NCBI GenBank assembly: GCA_934589145.1
Contig: CAKTNW010000018.1
Location: 1 to 35,386, forward strand
Reading direction: 5' to 3'
From: an uncultured Oscillospiraceae bacterium
Lineage (GTDB): Bacteria > Bacillota > Clostridia > Oscillospirales > Oscillospiraceae
DNA length: 35,386 bases
The translations under genes and the position numbers were made by a program. The notes under the pieces are model-generated. The model searched no databases. It had not been told where the DNA came from and saw only the letters and a list, made by a program, of their open reading frames with translations. This document shows positions 1 to 6,805 of the stretch, one piece after another (the stretch's first letter is position 1; each line of letters opens with the position of its first letter).

Positions 1-384
1 TTCGATAAGTTCGGCAAGGGCATGGGCGCCCAGGGCTGCGTGAGCTGGTCCTTCGACCGCAAGGGCGTCATCGTCATCAATAACGAGGACGAGGAACTGG
101 ACGAGGAAGCCGTCATGATGGACGCGCTGGAGGCCGGTGCCGAGGATGTGGAGGCCGACGGCCCCGTGTTCGAGGTCACCACCGATCCCGACAGCTTCAA
201 CGATGTGGTCAAGGCGCTGGAGGAGAAGGGCTATTCCTTCGAGAGCGCGGAAATCGAGATGGTTCCCCAGAACTACATCACCATGACCAGCGAGGACGAC
301 GTCCGCAGCATGACCAAGCTTCTGGACATGCTGGAGGATAATGAAGATGTGCAAAATGTCTGGCATAACTGGCAGCAGGACTGA
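1..384 (+). CDS. YebC/PmpR-family protein, C-terminal part (5' end outside window)
   Basis: The frame is open from base 1 and ends in TGA at 382-384, giving 127 residues of the C-terminal half of a YebC/TACO1-family protein (full family length about 240). The first visible residues, FDKFGKGMGAQGCVSWSF, match the family segment around 'GxxG..G.V.f.F..KG'. The acidic stretch DEEAVMMDALEAGAEDVE and the ending LLDMLEDNEDVQNVWHNW are typical of the family. Members are DNA-binding regulators or, as shown more recently, ribosome-associated factors that help translation of proline-rich stretches; this fragment cannot decide which. It is followed at once by a bidirectional terminator. Confidence 0.9.
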   Translation, partial: FDKFGKGMGAQGCVSWSFDRKGVIVINNEDEELDEEAVMMDALEAGAEDVEADGPVFEVTTDPDSFNDVVKALEEKGYSFESAEIEMVPQNYITMTSEDDVRSMTKLLDMLEDNEDVQNVWHNWQQD

Positions 385-395
385 TCAAAACAGAT

Positions 396-433
396 AAAAA
401 GTACCCCGAAGCCGTCGGTTTCGGGGTACTTTT
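396..433. terminator. bidirectional intrinsic terminator
   Basis: A 15-bp perfect stem (396-410 with 419-433) encloses an 8-nt loop, with A-run and T-run flanks on either strand. It ends the yebC-family transcript from the left and the leftward five-gene operon from the right. The stop codon of the SnoaL-like gene lies at its edge. Confidence 0.85.
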
Positions 434-804
434 TATTCGTGTATCGGGGTTCCAATGTGCTTTTTCAGCCGCCAGGCCGGGGCAGGGCCGTCATCGCCCC
501 AGTATTCGTCAATACTTCGGATCCTGCCGTCCTCGACGCGGATAAAGGAGGCAACATGGAAGGACAGCACACCGTCCCGGGAATAGACGTGGGTGGCGGT
601 GATAAACAGATCACCGGCCTGCTCGATACGCTCAATAGCGCCGTCCCATGCGCCGGGGTACTCACAGTTGGCGCGGATGAACTCCTCCACGGTAAAATGT
701 TCGTTGCTGTTGTGCCAGTTCACATAGGCGTCCGGGTGAAAAAATTCCCGCATCTGCCCAGCGTTCTGCGCCAGCGTCGCCTGCCAGAATTCATGCAGAT
801 CCAT
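433..804 (-). CDS. SnoaL-like / NTF2-fold protein
   Basis: A 123-residue protein with the layout of small SnoaL-like (NTF2-fold) proteins: an N-terminal helix (FWQATLAQNAGQMREFFHPDAYVNWHN), a middle 'FTVEEFI..N..YPGAW' and a C-terminal sheet ending in 'IRSIDEYWGDDG'. This fold forms a cone-shaped pocket and is used by ketosteroid isomerases, polyketide cyclases and many uncharacterised proteins; the substrate cannot be inferred. The ATG follows a GGGAGG ribosome site. It is the last gene of a leftward operon, 27 nt behind the DUF4303-like gene, and its stop codon sits at the edge of the shared terminator. Confidence 0.75.
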   Translation of the reverse strand: MDLHEFWQATLAQNAGQMREFFHPDAYVNWHNSNEHFTVEEFIRANCEYPGAWDGAIERIEQAGDLFITATHVYSRDGVLSFHVASFIRVEDGRIRSIDEYWGDDGPAPAWRLKKHIGTPIHE

Positions 805-831
805 GTGTATCCTCCCGTTGTTTAGGCTTGG

Positions 832-1425
832 TCATTCCATAAAACCCAACCTTTTCATCGCGGCAAAGAAGGTATCGGCTTCTCCGTTTGGGGTGGCTCT
901 TACTGTTGCCTCCATGCAGTACCACGGGTATTCCAGATCATGAATGATGATGGGGATGGGCTTGCCGAATTGCGTCTTTATAAATCCGCTGACCTGCAAT
1001 TTGCGGGCGACCTCGGCGACCTCGGAAAGCAGTTCATAGCAGCCGACGGGGCCTTTGCCGATATAGCGCATCTCGTGATCATAGCAAGCGGCAGGATCCT
1101 CGTAGCCGATATGCTGGATGCCGTTTTCCCGATACCAGTCGAAGAGAATTTTCATGCCCTCGTTTTCGTCGGCTGCTTTGATCACAGGTGTTTCCTGCTG
1201 CCGCCAAAAGGCGTAATTCCAGCGTTCCTCGGAGAGTTCACCCGCACCACAGCAATCGCGCTCTGTTTGATAGCTGACAGAAAACTCCGTAACGTTTGAT
1301 ACACCGTCATATTCGTATGACTCGTTGGCGTGGACGAAAAAGGAAATGGCATAGATGTCGTCTGTATGCCAAGCAGAGATGATGCCGCGCAGCTTCTGTT
1401 CAAGATATGCCTGGAAACCAATCAT
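832..1425 (-). CDS. DUF4303-like protein
   Basis: A 197-residue soluble protein with no signal peptide or membrane segment. The pattern 'DDIYAISFFVHANE...FSVSYQTE' followed by 'RWNYAFWRQQETPVI' resembles the DUF4303 family, which has no known function; I make this assignment from memory of the pattern. The ATG is preceded by AGGAG. It is the fourth gene of the leftward operon, 21 nt after the first-listed GNAT gene. No catalytic motif is recognisable. Confidence 0.6.
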   Translation of the reverse strand: MIGFQAYLEQKLRGIISAWHTDDIYAISFFVHANESYEYDGVSNVTEFSVSYQTERDCCGAGELSEERWNYAFWRQQETPVIKAADENEGMKILFDWYRENGIQHIGYEDPAACYDHEMRYIGKGPVGCYELLSEVAEVARKLQVSGFIKTQFGKPIPIIIHDLEYPWYCMEATVRATPNGEADTFFAAMKRLGFME

Positions 1426-1446
1426 TTTGCGTCTCCTACGGGTGCT

Positions 1447-2022
1447 CTACCGCTTTTCGCCCAGCTCCGGGAACGGCACAAATGCCGCGGGCGGCACCGC
1501 GTGATCGCCCAGCGTTTTCTCCATCCACGCCATGTTGTACCATGTGCCGAACTTGTAGCCGCAGTGGGGGAACCGGCCCACCGTGGTATAGCCCAGATGG
1601 GTGTGGAAGGCCACGCTGTTGCCGCTCAGGTGGGCGTCGTCGGCGTCGGGATAGGCGATGCAGGCGTAGAGACTCTGCACATGCTGCGCGCGGGAGACAT
1701 CCTCCAGCGCCTGATACAGCCGCTTACCCAGGCCCTTGCCGCGTACATCCTGCCGCAGATAGATGCTGGTCTCAACGGCCCAACTGTAAGCGGCTCGCTC
1801 ACCGAAGGGACCGGTGTAGGCGTAGCCCAGAATCTCGCCGTTTTCCTCCGCCACAAGATAGGGATAGCGCCGCAGGGTGTGGGCGATGCGGCCCCGGAAC
1901 TCCTCCAGCGAGGGAACTTCGTACTCAAAGGTGATGGCCGTCTGCTCTACATAGGGGGCATAGATGGCCAGCAGCGCCGCCGCGTCGTCCAGGTTAGCGG
2001 TGCGGATGGTGATGGTATCCAT
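1447..2022 (-). CDS. GNAT N-acetyltransferase (phosphinothricin acetyltransferase-like)
   Basis: A 191-residue GNAT-fold acetyltransferase starting MDTITIRTANLDDAAALLAIYAPYVEQ. The acetyl-CoA pyrophosphate loop reads Q-D-V-R-G-K-G-L-G-K. The N-terminal 'IYAPYVEQTAITFEYEVPS' and the C-terminal 'NSVAFHTHLGYTTVGRFPHCGYKFGTWYNMAWMEK' are characteristic of the Pat/YncA group, which acetylates methionine sulfone/sulfoximine and phosphinothricin-like amino acids; the real substrate here is unknown. The internal ATG at 2022 is chosen because an AGAAGG site lies 9 nt upstream; a longer frame would run into the TfoX gene. It follows that gene by 4 nt, so the two are probably translationally coupled. 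Confidence 0.85.
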   Translation of the reverse strand: MDTITIRTANLDDAAALLAIYAPYVEQTAITFEYEVPSLEEFRGRIAHTLRRYPYLVAEENGEILGYAYTGPFGERAAYSWAVETSIYLRQDVRGKGLGKRLYQALEDVSRAQHVQSLYACIAYPDADDAHLSGNSVAFHTHLGYTTVGRFPHCGYKFGTWYNMAWMEKTLGDHAVPPAAFVPFPELGEKR

Positions 2023-2026
2023 GAAT

Positions 2027-2344
2027 TTATGCCTTCTTTCGTTTCTTGGGGATGGGTGTGATGGGCTCCAGAACGGCAATGATCCGCGCCGTCAAGTCCG
2101 CGTCGTCGATGTCCAGAATGTAGTGCTCCTTCGCGCCCTCATAGGGGCAGCCGACACCGGCGCCCGTCATAAGCTCTGCCAGCTCCGGTACCTTTTTGAC
2201 GAATACCGTGTTGTCGCATACCGTCAGCAGGGGCTTGTCGTTGACGTAGACCATATACTCGCCGAACATTTTGCGATAGCGCACATCGCCGCACTCCGGC
2301 AGACGCTCACGGACGTATTCCATATAATCCTGTGTGGTGGCCAT
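2027..2344 (-). CDS. TfoX N-terminal domain protein
   Basis: A 105-residue protein consisting of one TfoX-N domain: 'MATTQDYMEYVRERLPECGDVRYRKMFGEYMVYVNDKPLLTVCDNTVFVKKVPE', with the family's 'KMFGEY..Y...K....V.DN..FVK' core and a basic tail ending PKKRKKA. Stand-alone TfoX-N proteins are widespread in Firmicutes and should not be equated with the competence regulator TfoX/Sxy, which carries a second domain. The ATG at 2344 has GGAGGTG just upstream. It lies between two acetyltransferase genes in the same operon. Confidence 0.85.
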   Translation of the reverse strand: MATTQDYMEYVRERLPECGDVRYRKMFGEYMVYVNDKPLLTVCDNTVFVKKVPELAELMTGAGVGCPYEGAKEHYILDIDDADLTARIIAVLEPITPIPKKRKKA

Positions 2345-2363
2345 AGGACACCTCCTTATAACC

Positions 2364-2846
2364 TTATAGATCGTATTGCATGAAGATGGTAGTCTCCGCC
2401 GGGCTCTCGTTGTAGCAGCCGATCTCGTAAAACCCCATCTTCCGATACAGCCGGATGGCGGAATGCAGGAAGGGCAGCGTGTCCAGCAGCACATGCCGGT
2501 AGCCGATCTCGCGGGCGTCGTCAAAAATGCGCTGGATCAGCGCTTCGCCCATGCGATGACCCCGGAAGTCCGGCCGGACGTACAGCCGCTTCAGCTCGCC
2601 CCGTGCCTCATCCAGCTTCCGCAGGCCGATGCAGCCTGCCAGTTGGCCGTCCCAATAGGCCAGATACAGCCGCCCCTCCGGCATGCCGTACTTGCTCTCC
2701 GGATGCTCCAGCTCCTTCTGATAGTTCTGTAAGATCAGGTACTGCCGCACCACGGCATCCATTTCCATCAGCATATCGGTGTACTCCGTGAACAGCGTCA
2801 CGATCTCCTCCTGATGCCCATAGGCGGGGATCAGCTCCAGTTCCAT
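2364..2846 (-). CDS. GNAT N-acetyltransferase
   Basis: A 160-residue GNAT protein, first gene of the leftward operon. The acetyl-CoA loop is R-P-D-F-R-G-H-R-M-G-E-A, preceded by a typical beta-4 strand (GELKRLYV). The C-terminal 'HSAIRLYRKMGFYEIGCYNESPAETTIFMQYDL' matches family members annotated as amino-acid or unspecified acetyltransferases. The ATG at 2846 is chosen because it follows a GGAGG site and starts the recognisable fold; the frame upstream is non-homologous. The substrate is unknown. Confidence 0.85.
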   Translation of the reverse strand: MELELIPAYGHQEEIVTLFTEYTDMLMEMDAVVRQYLILQNYQKELEHPESKYGMPEGRLYLAYWDGQLAGCIGLRKLDEARGELKRLYVRPDFRGHRMGEALIQRIFDDAREIGYRHVLLDTLPFLHSAIRLYRKMGFYEIGCYNESPAETTIFMQYDL

Positions 2847-2876
2847 ACAGGCGCCTCCTCTCGGTTCGATGGTACT

Positions 2877-2905
2877 ATTGTACTCTGGCCCCCTCCGCGG
2901 CGCAA
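2877..2905 (-). promoter_or_regulatory. promoter of the GNAT operon
   Basis: On the minus strand TTGCGC (2905-2900) and TACAAT (2882-2877) are 17 nt apart, about 30 nt upstream of the first GNAT start codon. Confidence 0.55.
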
Positions 2906-2978
2906 GCCTTTTTTCGTCTTTGACACACTGACAGAGAAAGCCCAGTGAAAAGGCCGCAAAAGTTGTGTAAAACATAGA

Positions 2979-3007
2979 TTGACAAATGTGCGTATGGTGT
3001 ATATAAT
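2979..3007 (+). promoter_or_regulatory. consensus sigma-A promoter of asnB
   Basis: TTGACA (2979-2984), a 17-nt spacer and TATAAT (3002-3007) form a perfect consensus promoter. The predicted transcript starts near 3014 and carries a leader of about 355 nt before asnB. Confidence 0.9.
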
Positions 3008-3021
3008 AGCGTCCATCGAAG

Positions 3022-3064
3022 GCAAAGGCGTCTTGGAGAGTGATCTCCTTGACGCCTTTTTTGC
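3022..3064 (+). terminator. terminator-like hairpin at the start of the asnB leader
   Basis: AAAGGCGTC (3024-3032) pairs with GACGCCTTT (3051-3059); a second stem GGAGA/TCTCC is nested inside, and six T follow the main stem. It lies only about 10 nt after the predicted transcription start and before the T-box stem I. The 3' arm can pair instead with AAAAAGGCGTC at 3090-3100, so it may be part of a switch rather than a simple stop. Confidence 0.55.
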
Positions 3065-3100
3065 GTCGAAAACCTCCATATACATCACGAAAAAGGCGTC

Positions 3101-3362
3101 TGAGCCGGGAAAAGTACCGTGAATACGCGCCCACAAGCGAGCATGGGATGGTGGAAGCCATGCGGGCGGCGCTCACGGGAAGAACACCCGGCGAGCCGCG
3201 ATCCCAACGGGGGAGACCCCCCTAGTAGGTGTGCCGGAGCTGCCGTTCGTTATCACGGCAAGGCTTTGATGGAAGCCGTAGAAAGAGGCCAAAGATAGGT
3301 GGCACCGCGGGGCACAGCACCTCGCCCTATCGTATTTGCTGAGACTTCACATATACGGAGGG
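3101..3362 (+). promoter_or_regulatory. T-box riboswitch, Asn specifier, apparently translational
   Basis: Stem I has base arms GCCGGG (3104-3109) and CCCGGC (3187-3192), and a second helix CCGTGA (3117-3122)/TCACGG (3173-3178). Between them is a specifier loop with AGTA (3113-3116) on the left and GAAGAACA on the right; the specifier codon is AAC (Asn) at 3183-3185, followed by A. The distal loop GGGATGGTGGAAGCC (3145-3159) is typical. Stem III is TGCCGT/ACGGCA (3241-3260). The T-box AGGTGGCACCGCGG is at 3297-3310, and its TGGC (3300-3303) can pair with the GCCA end expected for tRNA-Asn. The antiterminator helix is GATAGG (3294-3299)/CCTATC (3326-3331). No terminator with a U-run follows; instead the Shine-Dalgarno is sequestrable (see findings). 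Confidence 0.93.
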
Positions 3363-3369
3363 TAACAAA

Positions 3370-4950
3370 ATGTGTTCGATCATTGGGTATTGTGACACCT
3401 GCGCTGACATCGCCGCCTTTACCGACGGCTTCATGGAGACCGTCTCCCGCGGCCCCGACGACAGCCGGATCGTGGATACCGGCCACGGTCTGCTGGGCTT
3501 TCACCGTCTGGCCATCATGGGCCTGACGCCGGAGGGGATGCAGCCCTTCCGCCTGGGCGACAGCTATGTGGTCTGCAACGGCGAGATCTACGGCTATGAA
3601 AAATGCAAAGCCAAGCTGCTGGAAAAGGGCTATTCCTTCCGCAGCGGTTCCGATTGCGAGATACTCCTGCCGCTGTACAAGGAATACGGCGTGGACATGT
3701 TCAAAATGCTGGACGCGGAGTACGCTCTGATCCTCTACGACGGCGAGACCAAGCAGTTCATCGCCGCCCGCGACCCCATCGGCATCCGCCCGCTGTACTA
3801 CGGCTATGACAAAAAGGGTGTCATCGTCTTTGGCAGTGAGCCCAAGAACCTGGTGGGCATGTGCGGCAAGGTGATGCCGTTTCCTCCCGGACACTACTAC
3901 AAGGACGGCAAATTCGTCTGCTATGACGATATCACCAAGGTCAAGCAGTTCTGCTATGATGATCTGGAGACCGTGTGCACCAACATCCACGACAAGCTGG
4001 TGGCCGGCGTAAAGAAGCGGCTGGTGGCCGACGCAAAGGTGGGCTTCCTGCTGTCCGGCGGCCTGGACTCCTCTCTGGTGTGCGCCATCGCCGCCCGCGA
4101 GAGCAAGACCCCCATCCGCACCTTCGCCATCGGCATGCGGGAGGACGCCATCGACCTGAAGTACGCCCGCATCGTGGCCGACTACATCGGCAGCGACCAT
4201 ACCGAGGTCATCATGACCAAGGAGCAGGTGCTGGACTCTCTGGACTTCGTGATCAAAATGCTGGGCACCTTCGATATCACCACCATCCGGGCCAGCATGG
4301 GCATGTACCTGATGTGCAAGTGGATCCACGAGAACACCGACATCCGCGTGCTGCTGACCGGCGAGATCTCCGACGAGCTGTTCGGCTATAAGTACACCGA
4401 CTTCGCGCCCTCTCCCGAGGAATTCCAGAAGGAGGCCGAGAAGCGCGTCCACGAGCTGCACATGTACGATGTGCTCCGCGCCGACCGCTGCATCTCCGTC
4501 AACTCCCTGGAGGCCCGCGTGCCCTTCGGCGATCTGGACTTCGTCCGCTATGTGCTGGCCATCGACCCGGCCAAGAAGGTCAACGTCTACGGCAAGGGCA
4601 AGTACCTGCTGCGCCACGCCTTTGAAGGGGATTACCTGCCTCACGATATCCTGTACCGGGAAAAGGCCGCCTTCTCCGACGCGGTGGGCCACTCCATGGT
4701 GGATCACCTGAAGGCCTTCGCCGAGACCTGCTATACCGATGCCGAGTTTGAAGAGCGCCGGAAGCATTTCTCCCACGCCCAGCCCTTCACCAAGGAATCG
4801 CTGCTGTACCGGGAGATTTTCGAGAAGTACTATCCCGGCCAGTCCGAAATGATCGTGGACTTCTGGATGCCCAACAAGTCCTGGGCGGGCTGCGACGTCA
4901 ACGATCCCTCCGCCCGCGTGCTGTCCAACTACGGCGCAAGCGGCCAATAA
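3370..4950 (+). CDS. asnB: asparagine synthetase B, glutamine-hydrolysing
   Basis: A 526-residue class-II asparagine synthetase: aspartate + glutamine + ATP give asparagine + glutamate + AMP + PPi in the cytoplasm. Cys2 (MCSIIGY) is the N-terminal nucleophile of the glutaminase domain, supported by RGPDD, 'HRLAIMGL' and 'VCNGEIY'. The synthetase domain carries the PP-loop SGGLDSS at residues 229-235, followed by 'TFAIGM', 'LLTGEISDELFGYKY' and 'EARVPFGDLDFV'. The length is normal for the bacterial AsnB group of about 520-530 residues. The ATG has GGAGGG 8 nt upstream. It is monocistronic, controlled by the Asn T-box, and followed by a hairpin at 5032-5064. Confidence 0.97.
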   Translation: MCSIIGYCDTCADIAAFTDGFMETVSRGPDDSRIVDTGHGLLGFHRLAIMGLTPEGMQPFRLGDSYVVCNGEIYGYEKCKAKLLEKGYSFRSGSDCEILLPLYKEYGVDMFKMLDAEYALILYDGETKQFIAARDPIGIRPLYYGYDKKGVIVFGSEPKNLVGMCGKVMPFPPGHYYKDGKFVCYDDITKVKQFCYDDLETVCTNIHDKLVAGVKKRLVADAKVGFLLSGGLDSSLVCAIAARESKTPIRTFAIGMREDAIDLKYARIVADYIGSDHTEVIMTKEQVLDSLDFVIKMLGTFDITTIRASMGMYLMCKWIHENTDIRVLLTGEISDELFGYKYTDFAPSPEEFQKEAEKRVHELHMYDVLRADRCISVNSLEARVPFGDLDFVRYVLAIDPAKKVNVYGKGKYLLRHAFEGDYLPHDILYREKAAFSDAVGHSMVDHLKAFAETCYTDAEFEERRKHFSHAQPFTKESLLYREIFEKYYPGQSEMIVDFWMPNKSWAGCDVNDPSARVLSNYGASGQ

Positions 4951-5031
4951 CCCCACTGGCACCGCCTGTCATGGCCCTATCCGTGACAAGCGTGTAGATA
5001 AATTGCCATGATCTCTCCTCAAATACAGCAG

Positions 5032-5064
5032 AACACCGCACGTCCCTCGGGATATGCGGTGTTT
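5032..5064. terminator. terminator between asnB and the convergent 205-aa gene
   Basis: AACACCGCA (5032-5040) pairs with TGCGGTGTT (5055-5063) and is followed by T on the plus strand. It ends asnB and may also serve the convergent gene, whose stop codon is at 5071. The 80 nt between asnB and this hairpin hold no gene. Confidence 0.65.
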
Positions 5065-5070
5065 TGCCGT

Positions 5071-5688
5071 CTATTGACGGGGAATAGGACGATCGCCCTC
5101 ATGATCAAATGCATAGTGCCATGTTCGTACAAGACCGGAGGGCGCGTCATGCTCCAGCAGGTCCATGGTGGACAGATGGCCCTCCTGATAGGCATAGACC
5201 TCCCGCTCAAAGGAGGTGAAGCTGCCGCTCCGCCGATCCAGCCGCAGCGCGGCGACGTACTCCGCAATCCTGCCGCCCTCATACTGGCAGATGCTGATGC
5301 CGCACAGACGGCTGTCTGCGTCCATGCGCAGTCCGATCTCCCGGCCGTCCTCCCGGAGGACAGCCTCCCGGTAATAGGGCCCCTCGGTCAGACTGCTGTA
5401 CGGCCCGTCCACCAGGATCAGCCGCCCCTGTCCGTCAAAGCCGTAGATAAAGTCCGGCGGCGTTTTGCAGCGCGCCGGGCTTTTCAGCAGCCGTCCGCGA
5501 TTGGCCCCACCTACCACCAGGTCATAGACCGGACTGGGGCAGTAATACCCCCGCTGCAGGGTGACGCCGCCTCTGGCGTACTGCCACGCAGCCACTCGTT
5601 CCCGCGCGCCGCGGTACAGGGCCGGAGCGTTATCTCTGTATTGTGCAAGAAGAGCATTGATCTCCCGGTAAATCTCCTCATAGGACAA
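5071..5688 (-). CDS. hypothetical protein, 205 aa
   Basis: I do not recognise this family. The protein is soluble, rich in Tyr and Arg (YRGARERVAAWQYARGG, VYDLVVGG, LVDGPYSSLTEGPYYREAVLRED), with short beta-rich segments and no signal peptide or membrane span. The start is a TTG at 5688, chosen because a perfect AGGAGGTGA lies 6-14 nt upstream; the nearest ATG is out of frame. The gene is single, with its own promoter, and convergent with asnB. Its composition is like its neighbours. Confidence 0.7.
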   Translation of the reverse strand: MSYEEIYREINALLAQYRDNAPALYRGARERVAAWQYARGGVTLQRGYYCPSPVYDLVVGGANRGRLLKSPARCKTPPDFIYGFDGQGRLILVDGPYSSLTEGPYYREAVLREDGREIGLRMDADSRLCGISICQYEGGRIAEYVAALRLDRRSGSFTSFEREVYAYQEGHLSTMDLLEHDAPSGLVRTWHYAFDHEGDRPIPRQ

Positions 5689-5712
5689 GGCGCGTCACCT
5701 CCTAATGGTACC

Positions 5713-5741
5713 AGTATACCAGACAACTTTGGCTGATGCAA
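5713..5741 (-). promoter_or_regulatory. promoter of the 205-aa gene
   Basis: On the minus strand TTGCAT (5741-5736), a 17-nt spacer and TATACT (5718-5713), about 25 nt before the TTG start codon. Confidence 0.6.
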
Positions 5742-5780
5742 GTTTTTCCGTGTGTATAGCCGGACTCCACCACTGGTTTG

Positions 5781-5808
5781 TTGCTTTTTTGCCGGTGTCT
5801 GCTACAAT
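5781..5808 (+). promoter_or_regulatory. promoter of the XRE regulator operon
   Basis: TTGCTT (5781-5786), a 16-nt spacer and TACAAT (5803-5808). The start codon follows only 19 nt after the -10 box, so the leader is very short. Confidence 0.5.
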
Positions 5809-5827
5809 GGGAGGCGAGGTGATCACC

Positions 5828-6805
5828 ATGGACAGAGAAATTTTCGGCGGCTTCATTGCTGGGCAGCGGAAGCTGCTGGGTATGACCCAGGCACAGCTGG
5901 CAGATCAGCTGCATGTGACCGACCGGGCCGTCAGCAAATGGGAGCGGGGCCTCAGCTATCCCGATGTTACGCTGCTGGAGCCCTTAGCCGCGGCGCTGCA
6001 TGTGGGTGTGGAGGAACTTCTGACCGGTCAACGCCGTGAGGAGACTCAGGAAGCCCCCTCGCCGGCGGTGCGTTCCATGCTGGAGATTTCCGGCGAGGAG
6101 AAACGGCGGAGCAAACGGCGGCGGCTGTGCTTGCTGGCGGGCATCGCGGCGGCTGTGCTGCTGGCGCTGCTGTCTTTGGCGCAGCGCAACGGCGTTTTAT
6201 TTGTCTCTCACCGCACCACTTCACCTGACGGCAGCCTGACACTGTCGCTCTACCGTGACCGACTGATCGGCGGCACATATTGCGTAAAAACATCGAAACA
6301 ACTCCTTATTTGTATGACGGGACATATCTGCCCCTACTGCATGCGGGGCGGCGTGTGGACAGACCGCCAAACACTGGACAGGGGGCTTGTCTCGATGGAC
6401 GCGCCGGTCTGGTCGGCGGATGGGCGTTATTTGCTGCTGTGCGGCGCCTATCGCAGCAATAACATGCCGGACTTCAGGCTGCTGCGTTTTACTGAGACCG
6501 GGGAGGATCTGGTGATGGACACGCTTGAAGTGAACACGTGTGTATTGGCGCTGCTGGCGGGCTGGCACGGCGATCTCCGTGTGCCGGAAAGCGCGCTGCT
6601 GCCCTGTTTGCCGGGGATCACAGAAGCCACGTTTCTGCCGAAGGTACGTCTGTCCGAAGCGGCGTGGACAGGGGAGGGCCATATCCTGTCCATGCGATAC
6701 GACTATACCGGCACGGATGACATTTTCCGCAGCGGTACACTGCTGTATGACGTGGACGGGGAAGCCATCCTGTCGGTAACGGAATTGACAGGAGGTCAAG
6801 AATGA
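5828..6805 (+). CDS. membrane-anchored XRE-family regulator
   Basis: A 325-residue protein. Residues 7-65 form a cro/C1-type helix-turn-helix (GQRKLLGMTQAQLADQL, then VTDRAVSKWERGLSYPDVTLLEPLAAAL). A basic linker (KRRSKRRR) leads to one transmembrane helix at about residues 100-118, after which some 205 residues should lie outside the cell. That part contains 'SPDGSLTLSLYRD' and 'WSADGRYLLLCGAYR', reminiscent of TolB-type propeller strands, and several Cys (CMTGHICPYC). The ATG at 5828 is chosen for its AGGTGA site and because it begins the HTH. It overlaps the next gene by 4 nt (ATGA). The architecture suggests a one-component sensor that reads an extracytoplasmic signal; that is inference. 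Confidence 0.8.
   Translation: MDREIFGGFIAGQRKLLGMTQAQLADQLHVTDRAVSKWERGLSYPDVTLLEPLAAALHVGVEELLTGQRREETQEAPSPAVRSMLEISGEEKRRSKRRRLCLLAGIAAAVLLALLSLAQRNGVLFVSHRTTSPDGSLTLSLYRDRLIGGTYCVKTSKQLLICMTGHICPYCMRGGVWTDRQTLDRGLVSMDAPVWSADGRYLLLCGAYRSNNMPDFRLLRFTETGEDLVMDTLEVNTCVLALLAGWHGDLRVPESALLPCLPGITEATFLPKVRLSEAAWTGEGHILSMRYDYTGTDDIFRSGTLLYDVDGEAILSVTELTGGQE

Noticed and set aside
2364..3176. A longer GNAT protein starting far upstream (270 residues)
   Set aside because: The extra 110 residues cross the operon promoter and the asnB promoter and have no homology-like pattern; the ATG at 2846 has a proper ribosome site.
3253..4962. A minus-strand open frame of 569 codons opposite asnB
   Set aside because: It is antisense to a complete, motif-verified asparagine synthetase and its T-box; low-complexity His/Gly/Val composition.
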